In this document: piece after piece, positions 55,246 to 62,504 of the stretch
How positions within the stretch are numbered: the first letter of the stretch is position 1
How the letters are laid out: every line of letters begins with the position of its first letter
Assembly: GCA_963831645.1 (NCBI GenBank)
Contig: CAWHQZ010000013.1
Span: forward strand, 1-64,000
DNA length: 64,000 nt
Source of the DNA: CAWHQZ01 sp963831645
Lineage (GTDB): Bacteria; Pseudomonadota; Alphaproteobacteria; Rhizobiales; Aestuariivirgaceae
Reading direction: 5' to 3'
Notes under the pieces: model-generated
Databases searched by the model: none
Told to the model about the DNA's origin: nothing
The model's input: only the letters and a program-made list of their open reading frames with translations
Program-made: the position numbers and the translations under genes

Positions 55246-55555
55246 GGCCCCAGTCCGAACCTGTCAGGCGGCTGGTGAAAGCTTTTGCAACCCTGATCTT
55301 GTTGCCCACCCTCCGCATCAGGTCGAGATCGTAGTCCAACTGAAGACCAAGCCAGACTTCGGGGCTGCTTCCGAACGCCTTGGACAGGCGAATGGCCATT
55401 TCCGGGGATATGCCGGAATTGCCGTTGACCAGCTCGGACAAAGTCTTGCGCGTGACGCCAAGACCCTTTGCCGCCGCCGTTACCGTGAGGCCCAGGGCCT
55501 CGATGCACTCTTGCCGCACGATTCTGCCGGGGTGCGGAGGGTTCTTCATCAACAT
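55175..55555 (-). CDS. higA: Antitoxin HigA-like XRE protein without an intact HigB
   Basis: 126 residues from ATG 55555 (or 55549). The XRE helix-turn-helix antitoxin core is LTVTAAAKGLGVTRKTLSEL, NGNSGISPEMAIRLSKAFGS, SPEVWLGLQLDYDLDLMRR. The usual start MKNPPHPG is present. HigB normally lies just upstream. Here only a tail-like DVDLVDCHQRR segment, similar to HigB C-termini (DVEIVDYH), is seen before the start, so HigB seems deleted. The C-terminal 25 residues run antisense into vapC. Confidence 0.8.
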   Translation of the reverse strand: MLMKNPPHPGRIVRQECIEALGLTVTAAAKGLGVTRKTLSELVNGNSGISPEMAIRLSKAFGSSPEVWLGLQLDYDLDLMRRVGNKIRVAKAFTSRLTGSDWGLTPWRSSPASEVSAPGRTPRRWR

Positions 55556-55755
55556 GACACTTCTCCTCTGGTGGCAGTCCACCAAATCGACGTCAGGACC
55601 AATTCGCATCTTGGTGTCGTCGCTGGCCGGATCAAGCCTTGGCAAGCGCGGCCATGACGAGTTGATGGCACGAGGATAGGTGCGCAGCCGGCAGGCCTGC
55701 CCTGCGCATCGCAATCTGGCGCCAACCGCGGCAGCATGCTTTGGTCGCACCGCCC

Positions 55756-56661
55756 ATGAACAACGTCCTGCTCTACCTCGCCACCGTGGCGATCTGGGGC
55801 TCATCGTGGCTCGCCATCACCTGGCAGCTCGGCACGGTCGAGCCCGAGATGTCGATCTTCTACCGGTTCGCGCTTGCCGCGGCGCTGCTCCTCGGCTGGT
55901 GCGCCATGCGCCGCCTGCCATTGCGCTTCTCGGCGCGCGATCAGCTGTTCATGGCGCTGCAGGGGGCGCTGCTGTTTTCGGTCAACTACATCATCTTCTA
56001 TTTCGCGACCTTCTACCTGACGAGCGGGCTCGTGGCGGTGGCCTTCTCCACCATCATCGTCATGAACATCGTCTTCGGGGCGCTCATCTTAGGACACCCC
56101 GTCCGGCCGCGCGTCGCGCTTGGTGCGATGCTTGGACTGGCCGGGCTGGCGCTGGTGTTCTGGCCGGACCTCGCGGCGTTCGATCCGGGCAGCGCCGGGC
56201 TTTTCGGCCTGGCGCTGTCGCTCGTCGCTACCGCCTCGGCTTCGCTCGGCAACGTGGCATCGGCGCGCAACCAGCGCGCCGGCATTCCGGTCGTCCAGGG
56301 CAACGCCTTCAGCATGGCCTATGGAGCCGCCTTCACGCTCGCGGTGGCGCTCATCCGCGGCGTGCCGTTCGCCTTCGAGTGGACTCCCGCCTACGTGCTG
56401 TCGCTCCTCTATCTTTCGCTGTTCGCTTCGGTGTTCGCGTTCGGATGTTATCTGACGCTGCTCGGCCGCATCGGCGCCGACCGCGCCGCCTATACGAGCG
56501 TACTGTTCCCGGTGGTGGCGCTGGGCCTGTCGACCGTGTTCGAGAATTTCCGGTGGACCCCGCTCGCGTTCGCCGGCGCGGCGCTGATCGTGCTCGGCAA
56601 TGTCGTGGTGCTGGCGAGGTTCGGCGGCTTGCGCCCTGTCCCTCGCGGCAGCGGCGTGTGA
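55756..56661 (+). CDS. EamA family (DMT) transporter
   Basis: 301 residues from ATG 55756 with ten membrane helices in two EamA repeats: LATVAIWGSSWLAITWQLG, FYFATFYLTSGLVAVAFSTI, and in the second SLLYLSLFASVFAFGCYLTL, ADRAAYTSVLFPVVALGLST. Such proteins export small metabolites such as amino acids; the substrate is unknown. Separate gene, flanked by addiction genes on the left and IS debris on the right. Confidence 0.9.
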   Translation: MNNVLLYLATVAIWGSSWLAITWQLGTVEPEMSIFYRFALAAALLLGWCAMRRLPLRFSARDQLFMALQGALLFSVNYIIFYFATFYLTSGLVAVAFSTIIVMNIVFGALILGHPVRPRVALGAMLGLAGLALVFWPDLAAFDPGSAGLFGLALSLVATASASLGNVASARNQRAGIPVVQGNAFSMAYGAAFTLAVALIRGVPFAFEWTPAYVLSLLYLSLFASVFAFGCYLTLLGRIGADRAAYTSVLFPVVALGLSTVFENFRWTPLAFAGAALIVLGNVVVLARFGGLRPVPRGSGV

Positions 56662-56689
56662 CTGCCTACTGGCACTGGATGTTCATAGC

Positions 56690-56880
56690 GAGCAAAAGCA
56701 GGTGTCGAGAGCACACGATATGACCGGTTCTTGTAGCACACGATCCGTCCGGTTTTTGAATCGCCCCAAACGAGGGGGCGAAGATGCGACGGACGGAGCT
56801 GCTGCAAGGGCTGAGATGAAGTTCGAGGCGGTTCGGGAACGCTGGGCGGGCGGAGAGCTGAGCCAGGCGGAGGCGCCGCC
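56690..56880 (+). mobile_element. End fragment of an ISNCY-type insertion sequence
   Basis: From 56784 one frame gives MRRTELLQGLR and a second, overlapping frame gives MKFEAVRERWAGGELSQAEA, both resembling the start of ISNCY-type transposases (MRRxELLQ..MRFEEAYEGW..RLTQEEAA). The rest of the transposase is absent. Repeated GCACACGAT and CCGGTT(C/T)TT strings at 56711-56755 may be part of the left end. Confidence 0.5.
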
Positions 56881-56889
56881 GTTCGATGG

Positions 56890-57126
56890 TCAGGCCGCCT
56901 CCGGGACGTAGTGTAGGACCAGCAGATCATCCTGCGGACAGGGCGCGACAGCATAGGCGCGACCTTGATCGTCGCTGAACTCCACGAGCAAGGTGTTGTC
57001 GTCCAGCAGCTCAACGATCGTGCCGACCTGCCCGCGCGCAAGCCGATGCGCGGGAAGGTCCGTCAGCAATGCAACCGCGTCCAGGAGGGACGATCTTTCG
57101 TTCTTTGTGCCCTTTTCCGCCCGCAT
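56890..57126 (-). CDS. DUF4926 family protein
   Basis: About 78 residues from ATG 57126 (or 57129). LLDAVALLTDLPAHRLARGQ, VGTIVELLDDNTLLVEFSDD is the compact beta-barrel of DUF4926. Proteins of this family usually follow DUF6883-type genes and are thought to be immunity or antitoxin partners; no such partner is seen here. Function unproven. Confidence 0.6.
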   Translation of the reverse strand: MRAEKGTKNERSSLLDAVALLTDLPAHRLARGQVGTIVELLDDNTLLVEFSDDQGRAYAVAPCPQDDLLVLHYVPEAA

Positions 57127-57190
57127 CATAGCACCCAACACGTGACGAACCTCGGCACGCTCTCGCCGATTCGTACGATCCAGATCGTTC

Positions 57191-57445
57191 TTACCACAGC
57201 CCTCTTTCCGCATCCAGATCTTCGTCCTCGACCTCGGCATAGTCGCCGCGATCGAGCGCCGCGGCACCAGCCCTGAGGGAGAGACGCAGCTTGTCGAGCT
57301 TGAGCGCCTTCTCGGCGCGCCGCTGTTGCAGAGCGCGGATCGCATCGCGCATGACCTCGCTGGCGTTGCGGTACTCGCCCGCCTTCAGGACCTCGTCGAT
57401 GAAGGCGTCCTGCTCCGGGGTCAGGAGGATATTGCGGGTTGGCAT
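57191..57445 (-). CDS. Antitoxin ParD-like protein without ParE
   Basis: 84 residues from ATG 57445. MPTRNILLTPEQDAFIDEVL, KAGEYRNASEVMRDAIRALQ is the ribbon-helix-helix of ParD/CC2985-type antitoxins, followed by a Glu/Asp-rich toxin-binding tail. No ParE (RelE fold) gene follows in the next 65 bases before the DUF4926 gene, so the toxin appears lost. Confidence 0.75.
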   Translation of the reverse strand: MPTRNILLTPEQDAFIDEVLKAGEYRNASEVMRDAIRALQQRRAEKALKLDKLRLSLRAGAAALDRGDYAEVEDEDLDAERGLW

Positions 57446-57539
57446 AAGTCCAAGATAGTACTTTGGCAACAGTCGCCAATCTCCAACCCGTACCGTGACG
57501 GCTGCAGGCTTCGCCCGCGCACGCCGCTGGTCGACGGAC

Positions 57540-57895
57540 GCCTGCCCCCGACGGCCACGGTCGTGATGCTGACGTGGCGCGGGGACGCCGATCACCACGG
57601 ACTCGTCGCCGACGATGGCTACTGTGTCGATGAGACGCCAGGCGAGCTCGTCGATTGGGTTGTTCTTGTCGAAGGTTATCAGGCCATGAACCGGATCGCG
57701 CAGGCGCTGGGTCTCTGCGGCAACGCCGGGATTGGAGGGCGAGAGATACCACGGTCCCTGCGCCGGAGCGCCGGCCAGCCAGATTTCACCCCGGGCGGTT
57801 GTCGAGACGTAATGAGCCAGGCGCCGTCCTCCCCTTTGGCAACCCGAAATCCGTTGTCGTAGGGTGCCTTCTGCACCTCGGTGCGAACGAGGCAT
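57540..57895 (-). pseudogene. Mixed gene debris including an HD-domain protein start
   Basis: On the minus strand, LRDPVHGLITFDKNNPIDEL and AWRLIDT (57630-57705) match the opening of HD-family phosphohydrolases (RDPVHGxI...LIDTxEFQRLRR), but the text after LIDT is unrelated. Before it, YDNGFRVAKGEDGAWLITS and EIWLAGAPAQGPWYLSPSNP look like the end of a different protein not recognised. The stretch seems to be a join of two truncated genes. Confidence 0.4.
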
Positions 57896-57934
57896 CCCGG
57901 TGGATTCTCCGGCTCGGTAACGAGATCAGTTTAT

Positions 57935-58204
57935 TCATTTGCTCTTTCGGCGTCCGCCAGTTCGGCGCCGTGACTGCCTAGGCGCCCACCGCGTAGGGCG
58001 CCCTCGCGTCTTGGCAGTAACCTCCGGCAGCAGCTCGCCGAAGAGGGATCGTTGCGCGGGCTCGATGACAGTGGCGGATGGCTCCGCGGGAACCTCCGCC
58101 TTCTCACCGGCCCGGTAGTCTTTGATGGTGTCGGCAATCAAGCTCAGCAGTCTATCGCGTTCGCTCAACTCCCACGCCTCCCTGTCTACGACAGCTCTCC
58201 GCAT
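57935..58204 (-). other. Unassigned open frame after the HEPN gene
   Basis: An 89-codon frame with REAWELSERDRLLSLIADTI, KDYRAGEKAEVPAEP and a very basic C-terminus. The ERDRLLSLIADTIKDYRAGE part looks like real protein, perhaps the start of a phosphoribosyltransferase-like or other defence protein, but I cannot assign it. It overlaps the end of the HEPN frame, so it may be a truncated fifth gene of that operon. Confidence 0.35.
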
Positions 58205-58473
58205 TCAAGCCGATCCCAGGCTGCGTTCCACCGGCCCGAAGTCCTGCGGAAAACCTCGTTCCAGGATTTCCACATGAGCCTCAGGAGCGGGGCCACGTCC
58301 CAGGCGGCGATCGGGCGCTTGGCGTTCAGGCGGTCTTCGCCGATGACCCGGCTCGTTTCCGCCGTGGCGCGTTCCTTGTGCGCGGCGCTGAACTCGCGTT
58401 CGACGAACGGCCCGAGCCCCAGCCTGAGCAGTTCCAGCGACTTCCCTACGCGTTCATGGTTGGTGACTGCCAT
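58186..58473 (-). pseudogene. Swt1-family HEPN domain protein, truncated
   Basis: 95 codons: MAVTNHERVGKSLELLRLGL, GPFVEREFSAAHKERA, then WDVAPLLRLMWKSWNEVFRR match the N-terminal Swt1-type HEPN domain (NHERVGKALELL...WDVQALLKVMWDQWNEVFR). The family then continues with a helix holding the RNase RxxxxH motif (RNRWAH); here the frame shifts near 58225 (the other frame gives FGPVERSLGSA) and the motif is lost. HEPN domains are RNA-cutting toxins of defence systems. It is the last recognisable member of a four-gene operon, 15 bases after the DUF488 gene. Confidence 0.65.
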
Positions 58474-58488
58474 AGATAGCGCACTCTC

Positions 58489-58926
58489 CTATCCGAGGTG
58501 GGCTACATCCATATCGCCCCAGTGCTGCTTGAGATACTCCGCCACCAGGCGGCGATGACAGTGGTGCGGTTTGTGTTCGCTGCACAGCAGGCAACCGTCC
58601 GCGACCGCACTCCTTGAAATCGTCTCTTCAATTCGCCGCCGTTTCATGAGCGCGAGGAACCGGGTTTCATACGTGTTCCAGTCGCCACGCTGCTTTTTGT
58701 ATTCGTCGAGCATTTCCTGGGTTGGCGCCAGGTCGGGAAGATGGAGGTACTCCATCCCGCAGATCTCGTGGAGGAAGTAGGCGAGGTCCTCTTTCTTTGC
58801 GAAGCCCGCGAGTTGCGAGACGTTGTTCAGGCGAACATCCACGACGCGTTTAGCGCCCGACTCGCGCAGCAACTCGAAGAAACGGCGCGCGGACTTCTTC
58901 GTGAATCCGATTGTGAACAGTTTCAC
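58489..58926 (-). CDS. DUF488 family protein, second paralogue
   Basis: 145 residues: MKLFTIGFTKKSARRFFELL, KRVVDVRLNNVSQLAGFAKK, YLHLPDLAPTQEMLDEYK and the signature CLLCSEHKPHHCHRRLVAEY. DUF488 proteins share the D-VR strand and the CxE...CHR motif, and have unknown chemistry. ATG at 58926 overlaps the stop of the first DUF488 gene. It is a distinct subfamily from its neighbour (different length and little shared sequence outside the motifs), so it does not look like a recent duplicate. Confidence 0.82.
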   Translation of the reverse strand: MKLFTIGFTKKSARRFFELLRESGAKRVVDVRLNNVSQLAGFAKKEDLAYFLHEICGMEYLHLPDLAPTQEMLDEYKKQRGDWNTYETRFLALMKRRRIEETISRSAVADGCLLCSEHKPHHCHRRLVAEYLKQHWGDMDVAHLG

Positions 58927-59543
58927 GGTGGTTCTCTGACTGCGTGAGCCAGCTTTTCATCCACGTACGCCACCCGCTCCTCCTGCCGGACCAACGCCTC
59001 CGCAATCAATTCATCCCACGAGCGGAACAGGTCCTCCTGAGGCAGCCCGAAGGACTCGAGCAGTCTCTTCATCGTGTCTTCGTGCGTTTCCAGGCGGCCG
59101 TCCGCCAGGATGTGGTGCACGATGATACCGGCCTCAGCCAATGCGCGAGCCACCAGAAGCGTGCGGTGACACTCCAGCGGCTCCTTCTCGGCGCACATCA
59201 AGCCGATGCGGCGGTTGTGCGCGCCGGTGATGACGCGGTCGATACCGTTAACGAACATTTCCGTGCGCGCCAGGCGCGCATAGTGAATGCGTCCTTTGAC
59301 GTAGCACGACGGGTCGTCCGGCCGCGCACCAAGCTCGCGTCCCAGGAACACATATCGGATGCCATGCGCCATCAAGCCTGGCCCGAGGGCATCGCGATTG
59401 AACTGGGGGTTGAAGCGGCTGTAAGGCGCCGAGCGCACATCGGCCAAATCGGCAACCCCGTGCTTCTGAAGCAGTGCCGCGAACGCTTCCAGCGAGTGGG
59501 TCGAGTGGCCGATCGTGAACACCGGAAATCTTGAGGCATTCAT
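58923..59543 (-). CDS. DUF488 family protein, first paralogue
   Basis: 206 residues from ATG 59543 (MNASRFPVFTIGHSTHSLEA). Landmarks: TIGHSTHSLEAFAALLQKHG, LADVRSAPYSRFNPQFNRDA, YVFLGRELGARPDDPSCYV, and GLMCAEKEPLECHRTLLVAR. The C-terminal extension (EDTMKRLLESFGLPQEDLFR, AEALVRQEERVAYVDEKLA) is typical of the larger DUF488 subfamily. It is coupled on both sides by ATGA overlaps. Function unknown. Confidence 0.85.
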   Translation of the reverse strand: MNASRFPVFTIGHSTHSLEAFAALLQKHGVADLADVRSAPYSRFNPQFNRDALGPGLMAHGIRYVFLGRELGARPDDPSCYVKGRIHYARLARTEMFVNGIDRVITGAHNRRIGLMCAEKEPLECHRTLLVARALAEAGIIVHHILADGRLETHEDTMKRLLESFGLPQEDLFRSWDELIAEALVRQEERVAYVDEKLAHAVREPP

Positions 59544-60235
59544 GGGCCGGCTTCCCTGTTGCGCTGAATGATGGCCGCGATCAGCTTGTAGCACGCCTCG
59601 TTGTGCGGCTCACCGAGGCTGATCGTAAGGAAACTCTCACCGATCTCATATTCGCCGTCTGCCTTCGCCAAGTACGTACGCTCATATCTCGGGTCGGTGA
59701 CCCAGAGCCGGTACTCCTCACCTGCGTGATGAAAACGACCCTGCACACGCCGCTTCAGATTACCGAAGGCCTCGCCGGGCTTAAAAACAGCCAGCGTGAG
59801 CCGATCCACCCGGACAAGGCGGAGCGAGTTCTTGAGGGTCTCCGCTAGCAAGAGCGGGATCCTGTCGTTAAGTCCGTTGTACGTGCTGTAACTGTTGATC
59901 CAAAGGGGCTCATCGTGCTCGGCAAGCCGCTCCAGGTCGCTCCAGGCGACGCGACCGGCCCTAACCCAGTAGCGGTCGGGATCGAGCAGCCAGTTCTCCT
60001 GCTGATAGCTCTTCGGTCGCGCCGTGAGCAGCGGTACGTCCACGATATCGAGCACGCGTGGATCGCTCCCGTTCTCATACTGACGTTCGTACTCCGAAAC
60101 CTCCTCGTGCTCCCTGGAACTGACCGGGCGAATCCATCCGATGGCTCGGTTTCCCAAAAGCTCTTTGCCAGCGATACATCGACCATTGAGCTTGCGTGAG
60201 TTGGTTAGGCACATGATGCGTTTCACTGTGCCCAT
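59540..60235 (-). CDS. Dual OB domain-containing protein
   Basis: 231 residues: MGTVKRIMCLTNSRKLNGRC, IAGKELLGNRAIGWIRPVSS, VPLLTARPKSYQQENWLLDP, RLTLAVFKPGEAFGNLKRRV, QGRFHHAGEEYRLWVTDPRY and FLTISLGEPHNEACYKLIAA. This matches proteins I know as dual-OB domain proteins, which co-occur with DUF488 genes; OB folds usually bind nucleic acid. It is the first gene of the operon with the two DUF488 genes and the HEPN gene. The role is unknown; nucleic-acid recognition is an inference. Confidence 0.7.
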   Translation of the reverse strand: MGTVKRIMCLTNSRKLNGRCIAGKELLGNRAIGWIRPVSSREHEEVSEYERQYENGSDPRVLDIVDVPLLTARPKSYQQENWLLDPDRYWVRAGRVAWSDLERLAEHDEPLWINSYSTYNGLNDRIPLLLAETLKNSLRLVRVDRLTLAVFKPGEAFGNLKRRVQGRFHHAGEEYRLWVTDPRYERTYLAKADGEYEIGESFLTISLGEPHNEACYKLIAAIIQRNREAGP

Positions 60236-60574
60236 GGGCTACGCGTCGACCTCTTCGAACAATCCCGCCCTTTCCGGCCGAGGTGTGGCGCCGTCGCGGG
60301 CCAAGCGGGCGTCATCAGGGCGGTATCGTCTTCGACGGTATCTGGCCGTGGTGGCATATGCGAGCACGGATGTGCTTTGCGGCTCAGCCTAATGCGGGGA
60401 ACCAAGATCGTCGAGTGGCTCGCATGGCCGCGTCCGCCGCGCTTCGTCCGGCGACGCAAGCCCTCCGGCCAGCACCTATCCGCCTGTGAGGGTCACACAA
60501 ATGGGCAGATATGCTGGTCACAAGCACTCCAGTAATGTGGAGTTTTGCCGTACACGGTCCAGGAACGAGTAGCT
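60236..60574. other. Divergent intergenic stretch, no gene seen
   Basis: No supported gene between the dual-OB operon and tacA. It should hold the promoters of both, but none is distinct enough to mark. Confidence 0.45.
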
Positions 60575-60871
60575 ATGGCAACCTCATCGCAGCGCAATCG
60601 GAAAACAAAAAGCCGTGAGCTCAAAACCGAGCGCATGGAGCTGCGGCTCAAACCGTCGGCCAGGCGGATCATCCAGCGGGCCATGTCGGTGACCGGCATG
60701 GGGGCCGGCGACCTGGCTTACGAGGGAGCGCGTCGCGTCCTGGCGGAGCACGAATGCATGCTGCTCGTCGGTGCAGACCGGGAGGTCTTCCTCGAGGCGG
60801 TCCGAAACCCGCCCAGGCCGGCCAGAAAGCTTGTCGCGGTTCTGAAACGTCATCGCGATCTCTTCGGCTGA
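60575..60871 (+). CDS. Antitoxin TacA-like (DUF1778)
   Basis: 98 residues from ATG 60575. KTERMELRLKPSARRIIQRA, MSVTGMGAGDLAYEGARRVL is the ribbon-helix-helix of DUF1778 antitoxins; the C-terminal ADREVFLEAVRNPPRPARKL, LVAVLKRHRDLFG is the toxin-binding part. The acetyltransferase toxin gene follows directly. Confidence 0.85.
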   Translation: MATSSQRNRKTKSRELKTERMELRLKPSARRIIQRAMSVTGMGAGDLAYEGARRVLAEHECMLLVGADREVFLEAVRNPPRPARKLVAVLKRHRDLFG

Positions 60872-60879
60872 CGCTGCGC

Positions 60880-61382
60880 TTGCCACTCGTCATCGAACCG
60901 CTCGGACGCCACTCGCGTACAGCCTTCTTCAGCGGTGCGCCTGATCTCGACGACCGGTTTCGACGCCGTGCAAGCCAGGACGAAAGGCGTAATGTCGCTC
61001 GCGTGTTCGTCGCGGTCGACGAGACCCTCGGGTCGTCGGCTTCTATTCACTGAGCACCTTCACGCTTGCGCTCGATGACTTGCCCGCGGACATCGCCCGC
61101 AAGCTCCCGTGTTATGACGCTATCCCGGCAGCCCGCATCGGCCGGCTGGCCCGGGATGAGCGGGTGCGCGGGCGAAGGATAGGCGAACTGTTGCTGGCCG
61201 ACGCTGTGCGTCGCATTCTGGGCGCCGGCCGCTCGCTGGCGATGTTTGCGATCATTGTCGAAGCCAAGGACGACCGAGCGATCGCCTTCTATCGCAACTT
61301 TGGCTTTACGCCGTTCCCCACGCAGCCGAGGCGCCTCTTTCTCCTGACCTCCTCCGCTGCCCCGGCATTGAAAAAGCCGTAA
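60880..61382 (+). pseudogene. GNAT toxin TacT-like, one frame break
   Basis: TacT toxins acetylate charged tRNAs. The first frame (from a TTG near 60880) gives LVIEPLGRHSRTAFFSGAPD, LDDRFRRRASQDERRNVARV, FVAVD, and stops at 61053. The second frame, entered near 61025, continues VVGFYSLSTFTLALDDLP, AARIGRLARDERVRGRRIGE with the acetyl-CoA loop (RVRGRRIG), and AFYRNFGFTPFPTQPRRLFL. Together it is a full TacT of about 167 codons. Whether the break is real (an escaped toxin) or an error is open. There is no good ATG; TTG is the best start. Confidence 0.75.
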
Positions 61383-61758
61383 CCGACAACTCGTGCGCGA
61401 GAAGCAAGCACCGCTACGCCACTTTAATCCTTGCTCATTCCGCGCGCATCTGTGCTATAGGAGCGAAAGAACGAAAAGGGAACGATAATGACGGCGAAGC
61501 GCTGGTTTGACAACTGATGATTGCAAAAGCGGCCATCTGCTCACCTATTTTTACCTATTATAGGCAAATCTTACACGCGGTGATTGCATCATCGCATTGC
61601 CGTCCTGATCCACGCCACCGAAATAACCGGCTGCTCGGCATGGCTGCAATGCGCGAGAGTGCCTTTGCGCAGCGACAGCGCAACACAACATCAACTGCGC
61701 CCAAGGCCCTCCGTGCCGCTGTGTACACGTCCCTTCCATCTGTCCTAGATAGACGCCG
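61383..61758. other. Intergenic stretch before sdhC with a possible mini-ORF
   Basis: No recognised gene. TTGCTC (61431) and TATAGG (61454) with 17 bases between could be a promoter. An ATG at 61486 preceded by AAAAGGGAA opens a nine-codon frame (MTAKRWFDN, stop 61513-61515). Confidence 0.3.
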
Positions 61759-62133
61759 ATGACTCCGCGGCCGCTCTCCCCGCATCTGCAGATCTACCGG
61801 CCCATGCTCACCATGGTGATGTCGATCGTCCATCGCATCACCGGGGCGGCGCTCTATTTCGGAACGATCCTGCTCGTCGCCTGGCTCAGCGCCGCCGCTG
61901 CGGGTCCCGAAAGCTTCGCCGTCGCCCGCGACATCGCCGCTTCGATTCCTGGTAAAGCAGTACTCCTCGGCTACACCTGGGCGCTCGTGCATCACGCGCT
62001 GGGCGGTCTCAGGCACCTCGTCTGGGACACCGGCCGCGGCCTCGACCTTCCAACCGTGGAACGAATGGCACAGCTCAATCTGGCCGGCTCGATCGCCATC
62101 ACCATCCTCATCTGGCTCGTCGCATGGCTCTGA
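61759..62133 (+). CDS. sdhC: Succinate dehydrogenase cytochrome b556 subunit
   Basis: Membrane anchor of complex II. 124 residues with three helices: RPLSPHLQIYRPMLTMVMSI, VHRITGAALYFGTILLVAWL and the haem/quinone stretch HHALGGLRHLVWDTGRGL. It overlaps sdhD by 10 bases. Confidence 0.95.
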   Translation: MTPRPLSPHLQIYRPMLTMVMSIVHRITGAALYFGTILLVAWLSAAAAGPESFAVARDIAASIPGKAVLLGYTWALVHHALGGLRHLVWDTGRGLDLPTVERMAQLNLAGSIAITILIWLVAWL

Positions 62134-62504
62134 GAACGCCGGTCGCCCGGGTGCGCGGGCTCGGATCGGCGCACGCCGGAACAGACGACTGGTGGCGCCA
62201 GCGCCTCACGGCAATCGCCAACCTGCCGCTCGTCATCTTCCTCATCTGGCTCGCGGTGGCGCTTTCGGGCGGCAGCCATGCCGAGGTTGTGGCCGCGCTC
62301 CGACATCCATGGGTGGCCGGCGGTCTCGTGCTGGCCCTGACCAGCATCGCCATCCACATGCGGCTCGGCATGCAGGTGATCATCGAGGATTACGCCGTCG
62401 CCACCGGGGTGAAGACGGGTCTCGTCATCGCCAACATCTTCTTCGCCGCGGCCATCTGGATCATCGGCCTCCTGGCCGTGCTCCGCCTCCAGCTGGGGGC
62501 CTGA
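62124..62504 (+). CDS. sdhD: Succinate dehydrogenase membrane anchor subunit
   Basis: 126 residues with three helices. ALRTPVARVRGLGSAHAGTD, DWWRQRLTAIANLPLVIFLI and SIAIHMRLGMQVIIEDYA are typical; the last holds the conserved histidine and DY near the quinone site. The stop shares one base with the sdhA ATG (TGATG). Confidence 0.95.
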   Translation: MALRTPVARVRGLGSAHAGTDDWWRQRLTAIANLPLVIFLIWLAVALSGGSHAEVVAALRHPWVAGGLVLALTSIAIHMRLGMQVIIEDYAVATGVKTGLVIANIFFAAAIWIIGLLAVLRLQLGA

